This document shows positions 15,996-24,648 of a stretch of 40,801 nucleotides of DNA, piece after piece (positions within the stretch are counted from its first letter, which is position 1; every line of letters begins with the position of its first letter). Under the pieces are notes generated by a model, which had not been told where the DNA came from, made no database searches, and saw only the letters and a program-made list of their open reading frames with translations. The translations under genes and the position numbers were made by a program. The DNA lies in contig JAHLFN010000083.1 in NCBI GenBank assembly GCA_018883725.1, positions 1 through 40,801 on the forward strand, in the 5' to 3' direction. Origin of the DNA: Candidatus Fusobacterium pullicola. Its GTDB lineage: Bacteria; Fusobacteriota; Fusobacteriia; Fusobacteriales; Fusobacteriaceae.

Positions 15996-17813
15996 TTAGA
16001 ATGCTCCTCCGCCACTACGGCCTCCTCCGCCACCAGAGGAACCACCACTAAATCCACCACCTTTTCCACTGATGGAAGAATTTGAAGATTTAGCTACACT
16101 CTCAATAGCTCTTTGAGCTACTCTTTCTGTATTTATCTCCATAGTTTTAAACATATTGCTATATAGGTATAGACTCATCAATGAGCTTCCTCTATAACTA
16201 TTTCCCATAATTATATCTGAATTTTCTCCCTTTTGAGCCATTATCTTCTTATACCCTTTAGCTACCTTATCTGCCACACCCAGAGCTACTGCATAGACAA
16301 AATAATGCTCCCATAGTTGAATAGAGGCTAATTTTGCCTCCTCCAAATTACTATAGTCTACTAAAAACTTTCTAAAAGCCTTCCACCTTGAAATAGCCTT
16401 CTCCTTTTCTAAACTTGCTCTTTTTCTTGAAAAAGTATAAGGCATCGTTATAAATCCTAATAAAGAGATTAAAATAAATAGTGAACTTTGGAAATAGTTT
16501 ATCATAAAAACTCCACCTATAAAATATGTCATTCCAGTAATTACACCTAAAGTTGTTGAAAACTTATCTCTCTTATCCATTTTCAAATTTTTAGATAACA
16601 TATCTGTATATACTATAGTTTTCCATCTTTCATAGTTACTATTAAATTCTTTAGCCTTTCCTCTATTTTCTACTACTCTTTCTATCTCTTCAAGAATAAC
16701 TCTCTCTCCATCTCCTAACTCTCTTATATACCAATTTAGGATGAACTTCTCCTCATCTGTTGGAATCCCCTCTGTCTTCTCCTTCAGTCTAAGAATAGTC
16801 TTATTCCCTTCCTCTATAAGCTCTAAATACCCTTTTCTGACTAGATCTAATAGAGTTGCAAAAAGCTCTCTACTATCCGGATACAATCTTTTAGAAATTA
16901 AAGTTCCTGCTACTGCTGGAGAATAATTATCTGGTAACTCTCTAAAATACTCCCCATATTCATTTTCTACCTTGTATCTTTTGCTATTTTTTTGATAGAT
17001 ATAGATTGCTAAAAATACCCACCAAACCATAGCAACACCAAATACAGCTCTTCCAACATATAATCCAACTACTGCCTTCTTCCTTACTTCATTAGCTTCT
17101 TTAGCTAATCTTCCCTCCATATCCAATATCTCTTTTAGAGCAGTTTTATTCTTCATTAATAAGGGATTAAAATCAGTTAAAATATTTTTAGGAAAAAGTA
17201 AATTTACCTCTAAGAATTCTCCTGGATAGTAGTTATTCAAGGTATATCTTACAGTTTTTCTATTCAATATCTCAATATTTCCTGTAAGTGGTCCATGTCC
17301 AAATGCATATATATCATTTTTATCTACACTCTCTGGCAAATTTATAGTTACTCCTATTGTTTTTATTGGACTTTGCCAATCCTTTCCTACCATTTTCCTA
17401 TTTAATTGAGCTATATCTCTATAAACAGTAACCCCTCTTGTCAGAGTATACGTAAATACAAACTCCCTCTTCTCATTTTGACTAGGTGCATAAAGTTTTA
17501 TTTTATACACTCCCTCACTTGTGCTCACACTATAGTTTCCCTCTGCTAGAGCTACACTGTTCTCAGCTTTTTTTAAACTTCCATTATCCTCATAAAAAAC
17601 TTGTAAATTTTCAAGTTTCCCATATCCTAAAGCATCTATATTGTAAAGTATACCATTTATCTTATCTATATCATAAATAACTCTCTCCTCTACATCAAGA
17701 CTTCCATCTCTTTCAATATTAGCTACTATATCTAATTTTTCAATATTATAAGCTGGACTTCCAAAGATAGTTGTGAAAATGAGTATAGATAATATAAGTA
17801 GTTTTTTTAACAT
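15996..17813 (-). CDS. DUF2207 membrane protein with glycine-rich tail
   Basis: This 605-residue envelope protein belongs to the DUF2207 family of unknown function. A signal peptide (about 1-20, ending near FGSPA) is followed by an extracytoplasmic beta-rich domain (to about 240), a membrane helix near 250-270, a cytoplasmic winged-helix-like middle part, two membrane helices near 418-460, and a C-terminal Gly/Ser tail ending GGGAF, typical of the family. The ATG at 17813 is used with GGGGTGG just upstream. A GTG four codons earlier overlaps the TAG of the preceding gene (TAGTG) and could allow coupling, but has no ribosome site. It pairs with lemA downstream. Confidence 0.85.
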   Translation of the reverse strand: MLKKLLILSILIFTTIFGSPAYNIEKLDIVANIERDGSLDVEERVIYDIDKINGILYNIDALGYGKLENLQVFYEDNGSLKKAENSVALAEGNYSVSTSEGVYKIKLYAPSQNEKREFVFTYTLTRGVTVYRDIAQLNRKMVGKDWQSPIKTIGVTINLPESVDKNDIYAFGHGPLTGNIEILNRKTVRYTLNNYYPGEFLEVNLLFPKNILTDFNPLLMKNKTALKEILDMEGRLAKEANEVRKKAVVGLYVGRAVFGVAMVWWVFLAIYIYQKNSKRYKVENEYGEYFRELPDNYSPAVAGTLISKRLYPDSRELFATLLDLVRKGYLELIEEGNKTILRLKEKTEGIPTDEEKFILNWYIRELGDGERVILEEIERVVENRGKAKEFNSNYERWKTIVYTDMLSKNLKMDKRDKFSTTLGVITGMTYFIGGVFMINYFQSSLFILISLLGFITMPYTFSRKRASLEKEKAISRWKAFRKFLVDYSNLEEAKLASIQLWEHYFVYAVALGVADKVAKGYKKIMAQKGENSDIIMGNSYRGSSLMSLYLYSNMFKTMEINTERVAQRAIESVAKSSNSSISGKGGGFSGGSSGGGGGRSGGGAF

Positions 17814-17824
17814 ACTCCACCCCA

Positions 17825-19315
17825 CTAAATATTATATATTTTACTATATTTCTCTTTTAAATATTCAATATAGTATTTCGGATTTAACTCCTCTCCTGTA
17901 ACCTCTTTTATAATTTCAGAAGTAGTTTTTAACTTTCCATATTTATGAATTTTCTCACCAAGCCACTCTCTTATCTTATCCAACTCTCCTCTTTCTAATA
18001 TCTCCACTATATTTAACTCTTTTAACATAGTGTTATATATCTGTGCTGAATAAGCACTTCCTAAGGCATAAGATGGAAAATATCCTACAAGCCCAGCTGC
18101 CCAATGTACATCTTGCATAACTCCTTCACTATCAGTTTCTGGTACTACTCCTAGATACTCTTTCATCTTCTCTTTCCATACTTTAGGTAAATTATCTACA
18201 TCTATAGTTCCATCTACTATTCCCTTTTCTATCTCATATCTTACCATAATATGTAATGAATAAGTTAATTCATCTGCTTCAACTCTAATAAGTGACGGTT
18301 CAACCAAATTTATCTCTCTATAGAAATCTTCTAGCTTTACCTCTTTTAAAAATTGAAAACTCTCTTGAGCTCTTTTATATATGTGATTCCAAAAATGAAA
18401 ATCTCTTCCTATTATGTTCTCATAAAATCTTGATTGAGACTCATGTATCCCCATAGAACCACCTGTTCCTAAGATAGTATCTTGTAAGTTATCCCCTATC
18501 TGTTGCTCATATATTCCATGTCCAGTCTCATGGATAGTACTAAATACTGCCGACATAGGATTATTTTCTATATACTTAGTTGTTAGCCTTACATCATTTT
18601 TAGTTATATTCATAGTAAATGGATGCTCACTCTCTGCACCTATTCCTCTATCAAAATCAAATCCTAAATACTCTCCTATAAATCTATTGAACTGTTTTTG
18701 TTTCTCAATATCTACTTTTTGAAGAAGTTTTTTATCAGGATTTCCAGCCTCTTTAACTTTTTTCAATAGTGGTACTATCTCTGATTTTAAAAGTGAAAAA
18801 AACTCATCTAGTTTTTCACTTGTCATTCCCTTTTCATACTCTTGTAAAATTACATCATATAGATTTTTTTCATCTTTTTTATGATAGTTTGCAAATTTAA
18901 TAGTATATTCAAATATCTTAGCTAAATTTTTCTTATACTTTTCATAATTGTTCTCTGCTTTCGCTTCTTCCCAGACACCTTGAGTTCTAGCTACTAATTC
19001 AGAGTAAGCTTGGTACTCTTGAGCTGGGATCCTCTTCATCTTTTCTATATCCTCTTTTAGTTCCTCGATCTCTTTTCTCTCTATCTCATTTAACTTCTCT
19101 AAGTTCTTACTAAGGAACTCTACACACTCTTCAAACTCCTTTGACGTTGTCAAAATATACTCTTTCATACTTAGATACCCAACTATTTCAGCTAAATAAT
19201 CTTTTCCCTTTTTTGGAGTAGTAGTTTCTAAATCCCACTGTAATACTGCTAAAGCTCCCTCGATCATCTTTTTTTCTTTTATCTTCTCTCTAAATTTTTT
19301 AAGTATCTCTTCCAT
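17825..19315 (-). CDS. M32 family metallocarboxypeptidase
   Basis: This cytoplasmic zinc carboxypeptidase (Taq/Pfu carboxypeptidase family) trims C-terminal residues from peptides. The zinc motif HETGH is at residues 262-266, HPFT at 231-234, GIHESQSRFYENIIGR follows (supplying the third ligand Glu), then IRVEADELTY and the QDVHWAAGLVGYFPSYALG segment, all family hallmarks. Length (496 aa) matches. AGAGGG lies 6 bases before the ATG, inside the end of the nuclease gene. The stop overlaps an alternative GTG of the DUF2207 gene. It fits a peptide- and amino-acid-fermenting life style; its place between a nuclease and DUF2207 gives no direct functional hint. Confidence 0.95.
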   Translation of the reverse strand: MEEILKKFREKIKEKKMIEGALAVLQWDLETTTPKKGKDYLAEIVGYLSMKEYILTTSKEFEECVEFLSKNLEKLNEIERKEIEELKEDIEKMKRIPAQEYQAYSELVARTQGVWEEAKAENNYEKYKKNLAKIFEYTIKFANYHKKDEKNLYDVILQEYEKGMTSEKLDEFFSLLKSEIVPLLKKVKEAGNPDKKLLQKVDIEKQKQFNRFIGEYLGFDFDRGIGAESEHPFTMNITKNDVRLTTKYIENNPMSAVFSTIHETGHGIYEQQIGDNLQDTILGTGGSMGIHESQSRFYENIIGRDFHFWNHIYKRAQESFQFLKEVKLEDFYREINLVEPSLIRVEADELTYSLHIMVRYEIEKGIVDGTIDVDNLPKVWKEKMKEYLGVVPETDSEGVMQDVHWAAGLVGYFPSYALGSAYSAQIYNTMLKELNIVEILERGELDKIREWLGEKIHKYGKLKTTSEIIKEVTGEELNPKYYIEYLKEKYSKIYNI

Positions 19316-19326
19316 TTTTTACCCTC

Positions 19327-19797
19327 TTACTCTTCTCTTTTATTTTTTAATCTATAATCTCTAGGATTTTCTAGATTTTTATCCTTCCACAATCCTCTTT
19401 TCTCCTTCTTAGCTTCTTCATAAGCCTTTCTATAACTTTTCTCTTTACCTGCATGATACTCATAAAACCAAGCATTTCCACTTCTTAACATCTCTAAACT
19501 TATCTCTTTGTTATTAAAATAAACTCTAGCTACTTTTCTCTTATACTTGTCCTCATATAAGACTTTTAATTCTACAGTCTTCTTAAGTATCAAACTTTCT
19601 AAATATTTCTTTGATTCTGCTCCATATTTTTGCTTTAATTCTGGAGCATCTATCCCATACATTCTAACTCTCATTTTTTTTCCATTAGCTTTTACAACAA
19701 AGCTATCTCCATCAGATACCTTCTCTACATAAGCATCTAGAGCATAGGAAAAGATTGAAAGAATTAAGCTCAATATTATTGTAAAAATTTTCTTCAT
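19327..19797 (-). CDS. Secreted staphylococcal-type nuclease
   Basis: This 156-residue protein has a clear signal peptide (about 1-19, ending SYA) and one SNase domain, so it should act in the periplasm or outside the cell as a calcium-dependent DNA/RNA nuclease. Counterparts of the known active site are present: D29 and D31 (SDGDSF), R45, D50 and E53 (RMYGIDAPE), and R87 (DKYKR). It starts 17 bases after the mscS stop and ends 11 bases before the M32 gene. The AGGAGA ribosome site is about 13 bases from the ATG, longer than usual; a weaker AAGAG is adjacent. Confidence 0.93.
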   Translation of the reverse strand: MKKIFTIILSLILSIFSYALDAYVEKVSDGDSFVVKANGKKMRVRMYGIDAPELKQKYGAESKKYLESLILKKTVELKVLYEDKYKRKVARVYFNNKEISLEMLRSGNAWFYEYHAGKEKSYRKAYEEAKKEKRGLWKDKNLENPRDYRLKNKREE

Positions 19798-19814
19798 CTC
19801 TTTTAATTTCTCTC

Positions 19815-20693
19815 CTAATCTTTCTTTAGATTAATATCTATTTTTGGATTTTTTATGCTTAAATCCATTTGTGGGAATGGAATTTCAACATTTACTCCAT
19901 CTAAAGCCTTTTTAATATTATTTAAAGTTTGTTTATACACTGTCCAATAGTGATCGTTTGTAGTCCATCCTTTCAATGCTATATTTATAGAGCTATCTCC
20001 ATAAGACTCTACATGTGAATATACATCTGGATCCTTTAATACAAGTGGATTACTTCTTAACATCTCTTCTAGAGCTTTTCTTGCTATATCTATATCCGCA
20101 TCATAAGCTATACCTATTATAAATTTTAATCTTCTAGTTGGTGTCTTTGTATAGTTGATTATCTTATTTGATATTATTATTCCATTTGGTATAACTATTA
20201 AATCGTTGTTATGTGCTCTTAAAGTCGTTGAAAAAATATCTATATCATAAATATATCCTTCTTCTTCATCTATATTTACCTCATCTCCTACTTTATACAC
20301 TTTAAAGATTAAAATAATTATTCCACCAGCAAAGTTAGATAGGTTATCTTTTAAAGCAAGACCAACACCTATTCCCATTGTTCCAAAAAATGCTAATAAA
20401 CTACTCTCCTTAACTCCCATTATAAGTAAACAAATAGTTATCAATAAAGCATGTAATCCTATATTTAATATAGATCTTATAAAACTTTTTAAAGATTTAT
20501 CTACTACAATTTCCTCTTTTTTCTTTTTTAAACTAAATAGTGGTGTAATCTTTTTTATTGTCTTTATTACTATATAATATAGGAAGATACAAAATACTAA
20601 TTTTAAAGCAAAAAATATTAATTCTACCGTAAAGTTTACAAAAATATTTTTATCGGCTAATTTTAAAACAACTTCATTTAAAAATTTTTCCAT
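19815..20693 (-). CDS. mscS: Small-conductance mechanosensitive channel (MscS family)
   Basis: This inner-membrane channel opens under membrane tension to release solutes during osmotic downshock. Three membrane helices (about 22-45, 75-93, 98-130) are followed by the beta domain and the C-terminal alpha-beta domain. The pore helix shows the Gly/Ala packing pattern (GTMGIGVGLALKDNLSNFAGG), and KVGDEV and VIPNG are conserved family motifs. Length (292 aa) is normal for MscS. It is the first gene of the run mscS-nuclease-M32-DUF2207-lemA-small ORF. An extended -10 promoter lies just upstream. Confidence 0.96.
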   Translation of the reverse strand: MEKFLNEVVLKLADKNIFVNFTVELIFFALKLVFCIFLYYIVIKTIKKITPLFSLKKKKEEIVVDKSLKSFIRSILNIGLHALLITICLLIMGVKESSLLAFFGTMGIGVGLALKDNLSNFAGGIIILIFKVYKVGDEVNIDEEEGYIYDIDIFSTTLRAHNNDLIVIPNGIIISNKIINYTKTPTRRLKFIIGIAYDADIDIARKALEEMLRSNPLVLKDPDVYSHVESYGDSSINIALKGWTTNDHYWTVYKQTLNNIKKALDGVNVEIPFPQMDLSIKNPKIDINLKKD

Positions 20694-20721
20694 CTCTTTT
20701 CTCCTTTGTTTCTTTTTTTAT

Positions 20722-20749
20722 ATTATAGCATATTTATTTTTAGAAACAA
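20722..20749 (-). promoter_or_regulatory. mscS operon promoter
   Basis: The minus strand has TGC-TATAAT (hexamer 20722-20727, extended -10) with TTGTTT (20744-20749) 16 bases upstream. It lies about 30 bases before the mscS ATG. Confidence 0.75.
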
Positions 20750-20783
20750 TTTTTATTTAATTCTATTTATCACATATTAAAAT

Positions 20784-20805
20784 AATAAAAGCTCCCTCTT
20801 TTATT
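20784..20805 (-). other. Second hairpin downstream of glgA
   Basis: Perfect 8-base arms (20784-20791, 20798-20805) enclose a CTCCCT loop; the stem is only A/T plus one G-C. It follows the main glgA hairpin and precedes the mscS promoter. It may be a back-up terminator. Confidence 0.45.
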
Positions 20806-20838
20806 AAAAAATTTATAATTTCCTTAGATAATAATACT

Positions 20839-20873
20839 GGGAGTTACAAATAACTTTTTTATTTGCAACTCCC
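20839..20873 (-). terminator. Hairpin terminating the glycogen operon
   Basis: Fifteen-base arms 20839-20853 and 20859-20873 pair almost perfectly (one G-T) around a 5-base loop, 15 bases past the glgA stop. The trailing minus-strand sequence AGTATTATTAT is only moderately T-rich, so it could also be a 3'-end stabiliser. Confidence 0.65.
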
Positions 20874-20888
20874 ATTTATATTCCTTTA

Positions 20889-22268
20889 TTATACTGTTAT
20901 TTTTTTATATATTTCAATATATTTATCTGCCGATTTATCCCAACTATTATCTCTAGCCTTAGCATTTTTTATAATTCCATTCCATTGAGATTTATCTTTA
21001 TAGATTGAGATAGCATATGAAAGTATCTTTAACATTACATCTCCATTTGGTTCTTTAAACCCAAATCCATCTCCCTCTCCAGTAAATTCATTGTATGGAG
21101 TTACAGTATCTTTCAATCCTCCAGTTTCTCTTACAAGAGGGATAGTTCCATATCTCATAGCTATCATTTGTGATAGTCCACATGGTTCAAAAAGAGATGG
21201 CATTAAGAAAATATCAGCCCCTTCATACACCTCTATAGAAAGTGGTTGATTAAACCCTATATAAGAGCAAACTCTACCTGGGTACTGACTCTCTTTCCAT
21301 CTAAAGAAGTTCTCATAATGTGCCTCTCCGCTTCCAAGGAGTACAAATTGGATTCCAAGATTCATCATTCTATCAAAAGTCTGTGTTATCATATCTATAC
21401 CCTTTTGTCTATCCAATCTTGAGATTATAGCTACTAATGGTATACTTGGATTTACTTCTAAACCTAATCTTTTTTGTAGTTTAGCCTTTAACTCTTCTTT
21501 AGGAGTATTATTTAATTTAAATACATTCCCATCTATTCCATTTACTATTCCTACTAATTTACTATCAAACTTTCTAAAAAGTCCATCTATTCCCTCTCCA
21601 TACTCCGGAGTTTTTATCTCCTCAGCATAAGATTTACTTACTGTAGTTACATAATCTGAATATACTACTCCACCTTTTAAGAAAGATATCATATCATAGT
21701 ATTTTAATCCGTCCTCTTGATAATACTTCCATCTGTCAATCTCTAAAGTTTCTTCCAACTCTTGATTTGGAAAAAACCCTTGGAATCTTAAGTTATGAAT
21801 TGTAAATACTGTCCTTATATTTGTAAATCCTCTCTCTAAAAGATATATTGGAGTAAGAGCAGTATGCCAATCATTACAATGAATAATATCTGGAGTAAAA
21901 CCTGTAATATCAAAAGTTTCTACTACTGCCTTTGTGAAAAAAACAAATCTTTCACAATCATCTAACTCACCATATATTTTAGACCTTGTAAAATATTGCA
22001 TATTATCAACAAAATAATATGTTACTCCTTCTAGTTCATAACTCTCTATTCCTACATAAGCATCATAGTGAGATGCCCAGATTTTTTTATGCCCAAGATG
22101 CTTCATGTTATTTCTGTATTTCTCTGGTATCTGCCCATATTTAGGTAGAATTACTCTTGCATCTATTCCCTTTGCTTTTAATGCCTTAGGTAGTGAGTAA
22201 GCTACATCTCCTAATCCACCAGTCTTTATAAATGGCCAAGCTTCTCCAGTAGCAAAAAGTACCTTCAT
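20889..22268 (-). CDS. glgA: Glycogen synthase (ADP-glucose type)
   Basis: This GT5 enzyme adds glucose from ADP-glucose to the non-reducing ends of glycogen. The N-terminal KTGGLGDV motif with K15 binds ADP-glucose; ISRLDRQKG and EPCGLSQMIAMRYGTIPLVRETGGL in part mark the second Rossmann domain and the catalytic glutamate region. Length (459 aa) is typical for bacterial GlgA. GGAGGAGAG precedes the ATG. It is the last gene of the operon, 13 bases after glgD, next to the GlgC/GlgD proteins that supply its substrate. Confidence 0.97.
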   Translation of the reverse strand: MKVLFATGEAWPFIKTGGLGDVAYSLPKALKAKGIDARVILPKYGQIPEKYRNNMKHLGHKKIWASHYDAYVGIESYELEGVTYYFVDNMQYFTRSKIYGELDDCERFVFFTKAVVETFDITGFTPDIIHCNDWHTALTPIYLLERGFTNIRTVFTIHNLRFQGFFPNQELEETLEIDRWKYYQEDGLKYYDMISFLKGGVVYSDYVTTVSKSYAEEIKTPEYGEGIDGLFRKFDSKLVGIVNGIDGNVFKLNNTPKEELKAKLQKRLGLEVNPSIPLVAIISRLDRQKGIDMITQTFDRMMNLGIQFVLLGSGEAHYENFFRWKESQYPGRVCSYIGFNQPLSIEVYEGADIFLMPSLFEPCGLSQMIAMRYGTIPLVRETGGLKDTVTPYNEFTGEGDGFGFKEPNGDVMLKILSYAISIYKDKSQWNGIIKNAKARDNSWDKSADKYIEIYKKITV

Positions 22269-22281
22269 ATCTCTCCTCCTC

Positions 22282-23448
22282 TTAGTTTTTTCTAGCTCCT
22301 TCTAAATAAGCTAATAAATTTTTATAGTGCTTATCATCCCATTTTATATTTTTTTCTATTACTAACGGATAATTTCTAGAAGCACTTAGTTTTTCATTTG
22401 AATTTATAACATTATTTTTATCTACAATGATATTTTTCAAAACAGCCCCAGCTTTTACAACACTATCTTGTAATAGTATACAATCCTCAACTATAGCTCC
22501 AGCTTCAACTACTGCACCTCTAGCCAAAACAGAGTTTTTTACAACTCCTCCTAACATACATCCATTGGCTATTAAGCTATTATTAACTTCCGCACTCTCT
22601 CTAAATAGTGATGGTGGTGTATCCTTTGTCTTAGTATATATACTTCTTTCTGGATTAAATAAATCGTCTCTAACTTCTTTCTTTAAAAGATCCATATTAA
22701 AATCAAAATACTCTTTTGTTGAGTTAATACAAGATAAGTACCCTTTGAATTCATAACCATTTACCGAAACTCTTCCTACATTTCTTGTTACTAGATCTCT
22801 TACTGTATAGTAAACTCCATCTTGTATTCCATCACATATCATTTTTATTAAAAGTTCTTTACTCATAACAAAAGCTTCTAGAGATATATTTTCATCCTTT
22901 TTAAAGAAAAGATTTTGTCCTATTCCTAAAACCTCTCCATTTTCTCCAATTTTAACACTATCACAATTATCGAATCTCTCATTTGCGTTATTTACATTTT
23001 TATAAACTAATGTTATATCTCTTCCACTAGCCTCATGATGTTTTACCACATCTTTAATATCTAAGTTACAAACCATATGTGAACTTAAAACAACTATATT
23101 TTCTTGCTTACTACGGAAAAAATATTCCATATTTTTCTTAACTCTTTTTATATTAGTTGTATATGTAGAATCTGCCATTTGTTTAAACATAAATATTCCA
23201 TCTTTTTTTCTATCTAAATCCCACTCCGTTCCTCTTCCTATATGGTCTGTAAGTGAGTTTAGATCCTCGTTTCCAGCAAAAATACCAACATTTCTTATTC
23301 CTGCATTTACAAGATTTGACAATGGAAAATCTATTATTCTATATGTCCCTCCTACTGGAACTGATGCAAGTGGTCTCATCTTTGTAAGTGATCTTATATT
23401 ATCTAAATTTTCATCTAAAAATATTATAGCCATGTAATTATTTAGCAT
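22282..23448 (-). CDS. glgD: GlgD, non-catalytic-type subunit of ADP-glucose pyrophosphorylase
   Basis: GlgD pairs with GlgC in ADP-glucose synthesis, as in Bacillus and Clostridium. The N-terminal fold and RIIDFPLSNLVNAGI are retained, but the glycine-rich G-G-x-G-x-R-L catalytic loop of GlgC is replaced by ENLDNIRSLTKMRP and the GDH motif by SSHMVCN, which indicates loss of catalysis. A left-handed helix domain fills the C-terminus. Length is 388 aa. GGGGAGG lies just before the ATG. It lies 22 bases after glgC and 13 before glgA. A regulatory or activating role is known from the family. Confidence 0.95.
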   Translation of the reverse strand: MLNNYMAIIFLDENLDNIRSLTKMRPLASVPVGGTYRIIDFPLSNLVNAGIRNVGIFAGNEDLNSLTDHIGRGTEWDLDRKKDGIFMFKQMADSTYTTNIKRVKKNMEYFFRSKQENIVVLSSHMVCNLDIKDVVKHHEASGRDITLVYKNVNNANERFDNCDSVKIGENGEVLGIGQNLFFKKDENISLEAFVMSKELLIKMICDGIQDGVYYTVRDLVTRNVGRVSVNGYEFKGYLSCINSTKEYFDFNMDLLKKEVRDDLFNPERSIYTKTKDTPPSLFRESAEVNNSLIANGCMLGGVVKNSVLARGAVVEAGAIVEDCILLQDSVVKAGAVLKNIIVDKNNVINSNEKLSASRNYPLVIEKNIKWDDKHYKNLLAYLEGARKN

Positions 23449-23470
23449 ATTTTCCTCCCCTTTATTAAAC

Positions 23471-24616
23471 CTATTTTATAGCATTACTCTTTATTATTTC
23501 TCCCTGTCCGATTACAACAATCTCCTCATTATCCCTAACTACAGTATTTTTCTCTATTCTTACATCATTAGCTAAAATAGCTTTGTTGATAATTACATTT
23601 TCTTCGATTACTGTATCCGCCATTATTACAGAGTTATAGACTTTACTATTTTTTCCTATTTTTACCCCTGGAAAAATAACTGAATTCTTAACTTCTCCCT
23701 CTATTTCACATCCTTTTTCTACAAGAGAAGTTATTACTTTTGCATCATCACTTACATATAAAGGTGGATAAACCCCTTGACGTGTATTGATTCTCCAACT
23801 TTTATCAAATAGATTTAATTCATTATCGTCTTTTAATAGATCCATATGAGCATCCCAGAAGCTTTCTATTGTTCCAACATCTTTCCAATATCCTTCAAAT
23901 GGGTATGCATAAAGTTTCATTTTATCATTTAATAGGTTTGGTATAATATTTTTTCCAAAATCATTACTTGAATTAGGATCTAACTCATCTTCTATTAGAT
24001 ATTTCTTTAAAACACTCCATTTAAATATATATATTCCCATTGAAGCTAGTGTACTTTTTGGATTTTTTGGTTTTTCTTCAAATTCATATATTGAAAAATC
24101 TTCATTAGTATTCATTATTCCAAAACTTGGTGCATCTTTTAAAGGTACGTTAAATACTCCAATTGTTACATCTGCATCTTTTTCCTCATGGAATTTCAAC
24201 ATCTTATCATAATCCATTTTATAGATATGATCTCCTGATAAGATTAATACATGGTCTGGATCATACTTGTCTATGAATGAAATATTTTGGTATATAGCAT
24301 TTGCTGTCCCTTTATACCAACCACCTTCATCATTTTTCTTCGTATGAGGTTGTAATACTGTTACTCCACCATTCATTCTATCTAAATCCCATGGTGATCC
24401 ATTTCCAATATGTTCATTTAAAATATGAGGTTCATACTGAGTTAATACTCCAACTGTATCTATTCCTGAGTTAGAGCAGTTGCTCAACGTAAAGTCTATT
24501 ATTCTATACTTACCTCCAAAAGAAACTGCTGGTTTAGCTATTTTTTCTGTAAGTTTTTTTAAACGACTTCCTTGTCCTCCTGCCAATAACATGGCTATTA
24601 TATGTTTCTTCTTCAT
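23471..24616 (-). CDS. glgC: Glucose-1-phosphate adenylyltransferase, catalytic subunit
   Basis: This enzyme makes ADP-glucose from ATP and glucose-1-phosphate, the committing step of glycogen synthesis. It has the nucleotide loop [11 protein letters not shown] at 13-23 with K28, YRIIDF at 37-42, the [14 protein letters not shown] segment, [11 protein letters not shown] with the catalytic aspartate, and the FEEKP segment that binds glucose-1-phosphate. A C-terminal beta-helix completes the 381 residues. GGGAGGA precedes the ATG. It sits between glgB and glgD. Allosteric effectors cannot be deduced, and the presence of GlgD suggests Firmicute-type control. Confidence 0.97.
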   Translation of the reverse strand: MKKKHIIAMLLAGGQGSRLKKLTEKIAKPAVSFGGKYRIIDFTLSNCSNSGIDTVGVLTQYEPHILNEHIGNGSPWDLDRMNGGVTVLQPHTKKNDEGGWYKGTANAIYQNISFIDKYDPDHVLILSGDHIYKMDYDKMLKFHEEKDADVTIGVFNVPLKDAPSFGIMNTNEDFSIYEFEEKPKNPKSTLASMGIYIFKWSVLKKYLIEDELDPNSSNDFGKNIIPNLLNDKMKLYAYPFEGYWKDVGTIESFWDAHMDLLKDDNELNLFDKSWRINTRQGVYPPLYVSDDAKVITSLVEKGCEIEGEVKNSVIFPGVKIGKNSKVYNSVIMADTVIEENVIINKAILANDVRIEKNTVVRDNEEIVVIGQGEIIKSNAIK

Positions 24617-24648
24617 ACCTATCCTCCCAAATATATTACTATTTTATC

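Noticed and set aside
22427-22756. A 109-codon plus-strand open frame
   Set aside because: It lies wholly opposite glgD, shows no family motif and no ribosome site.
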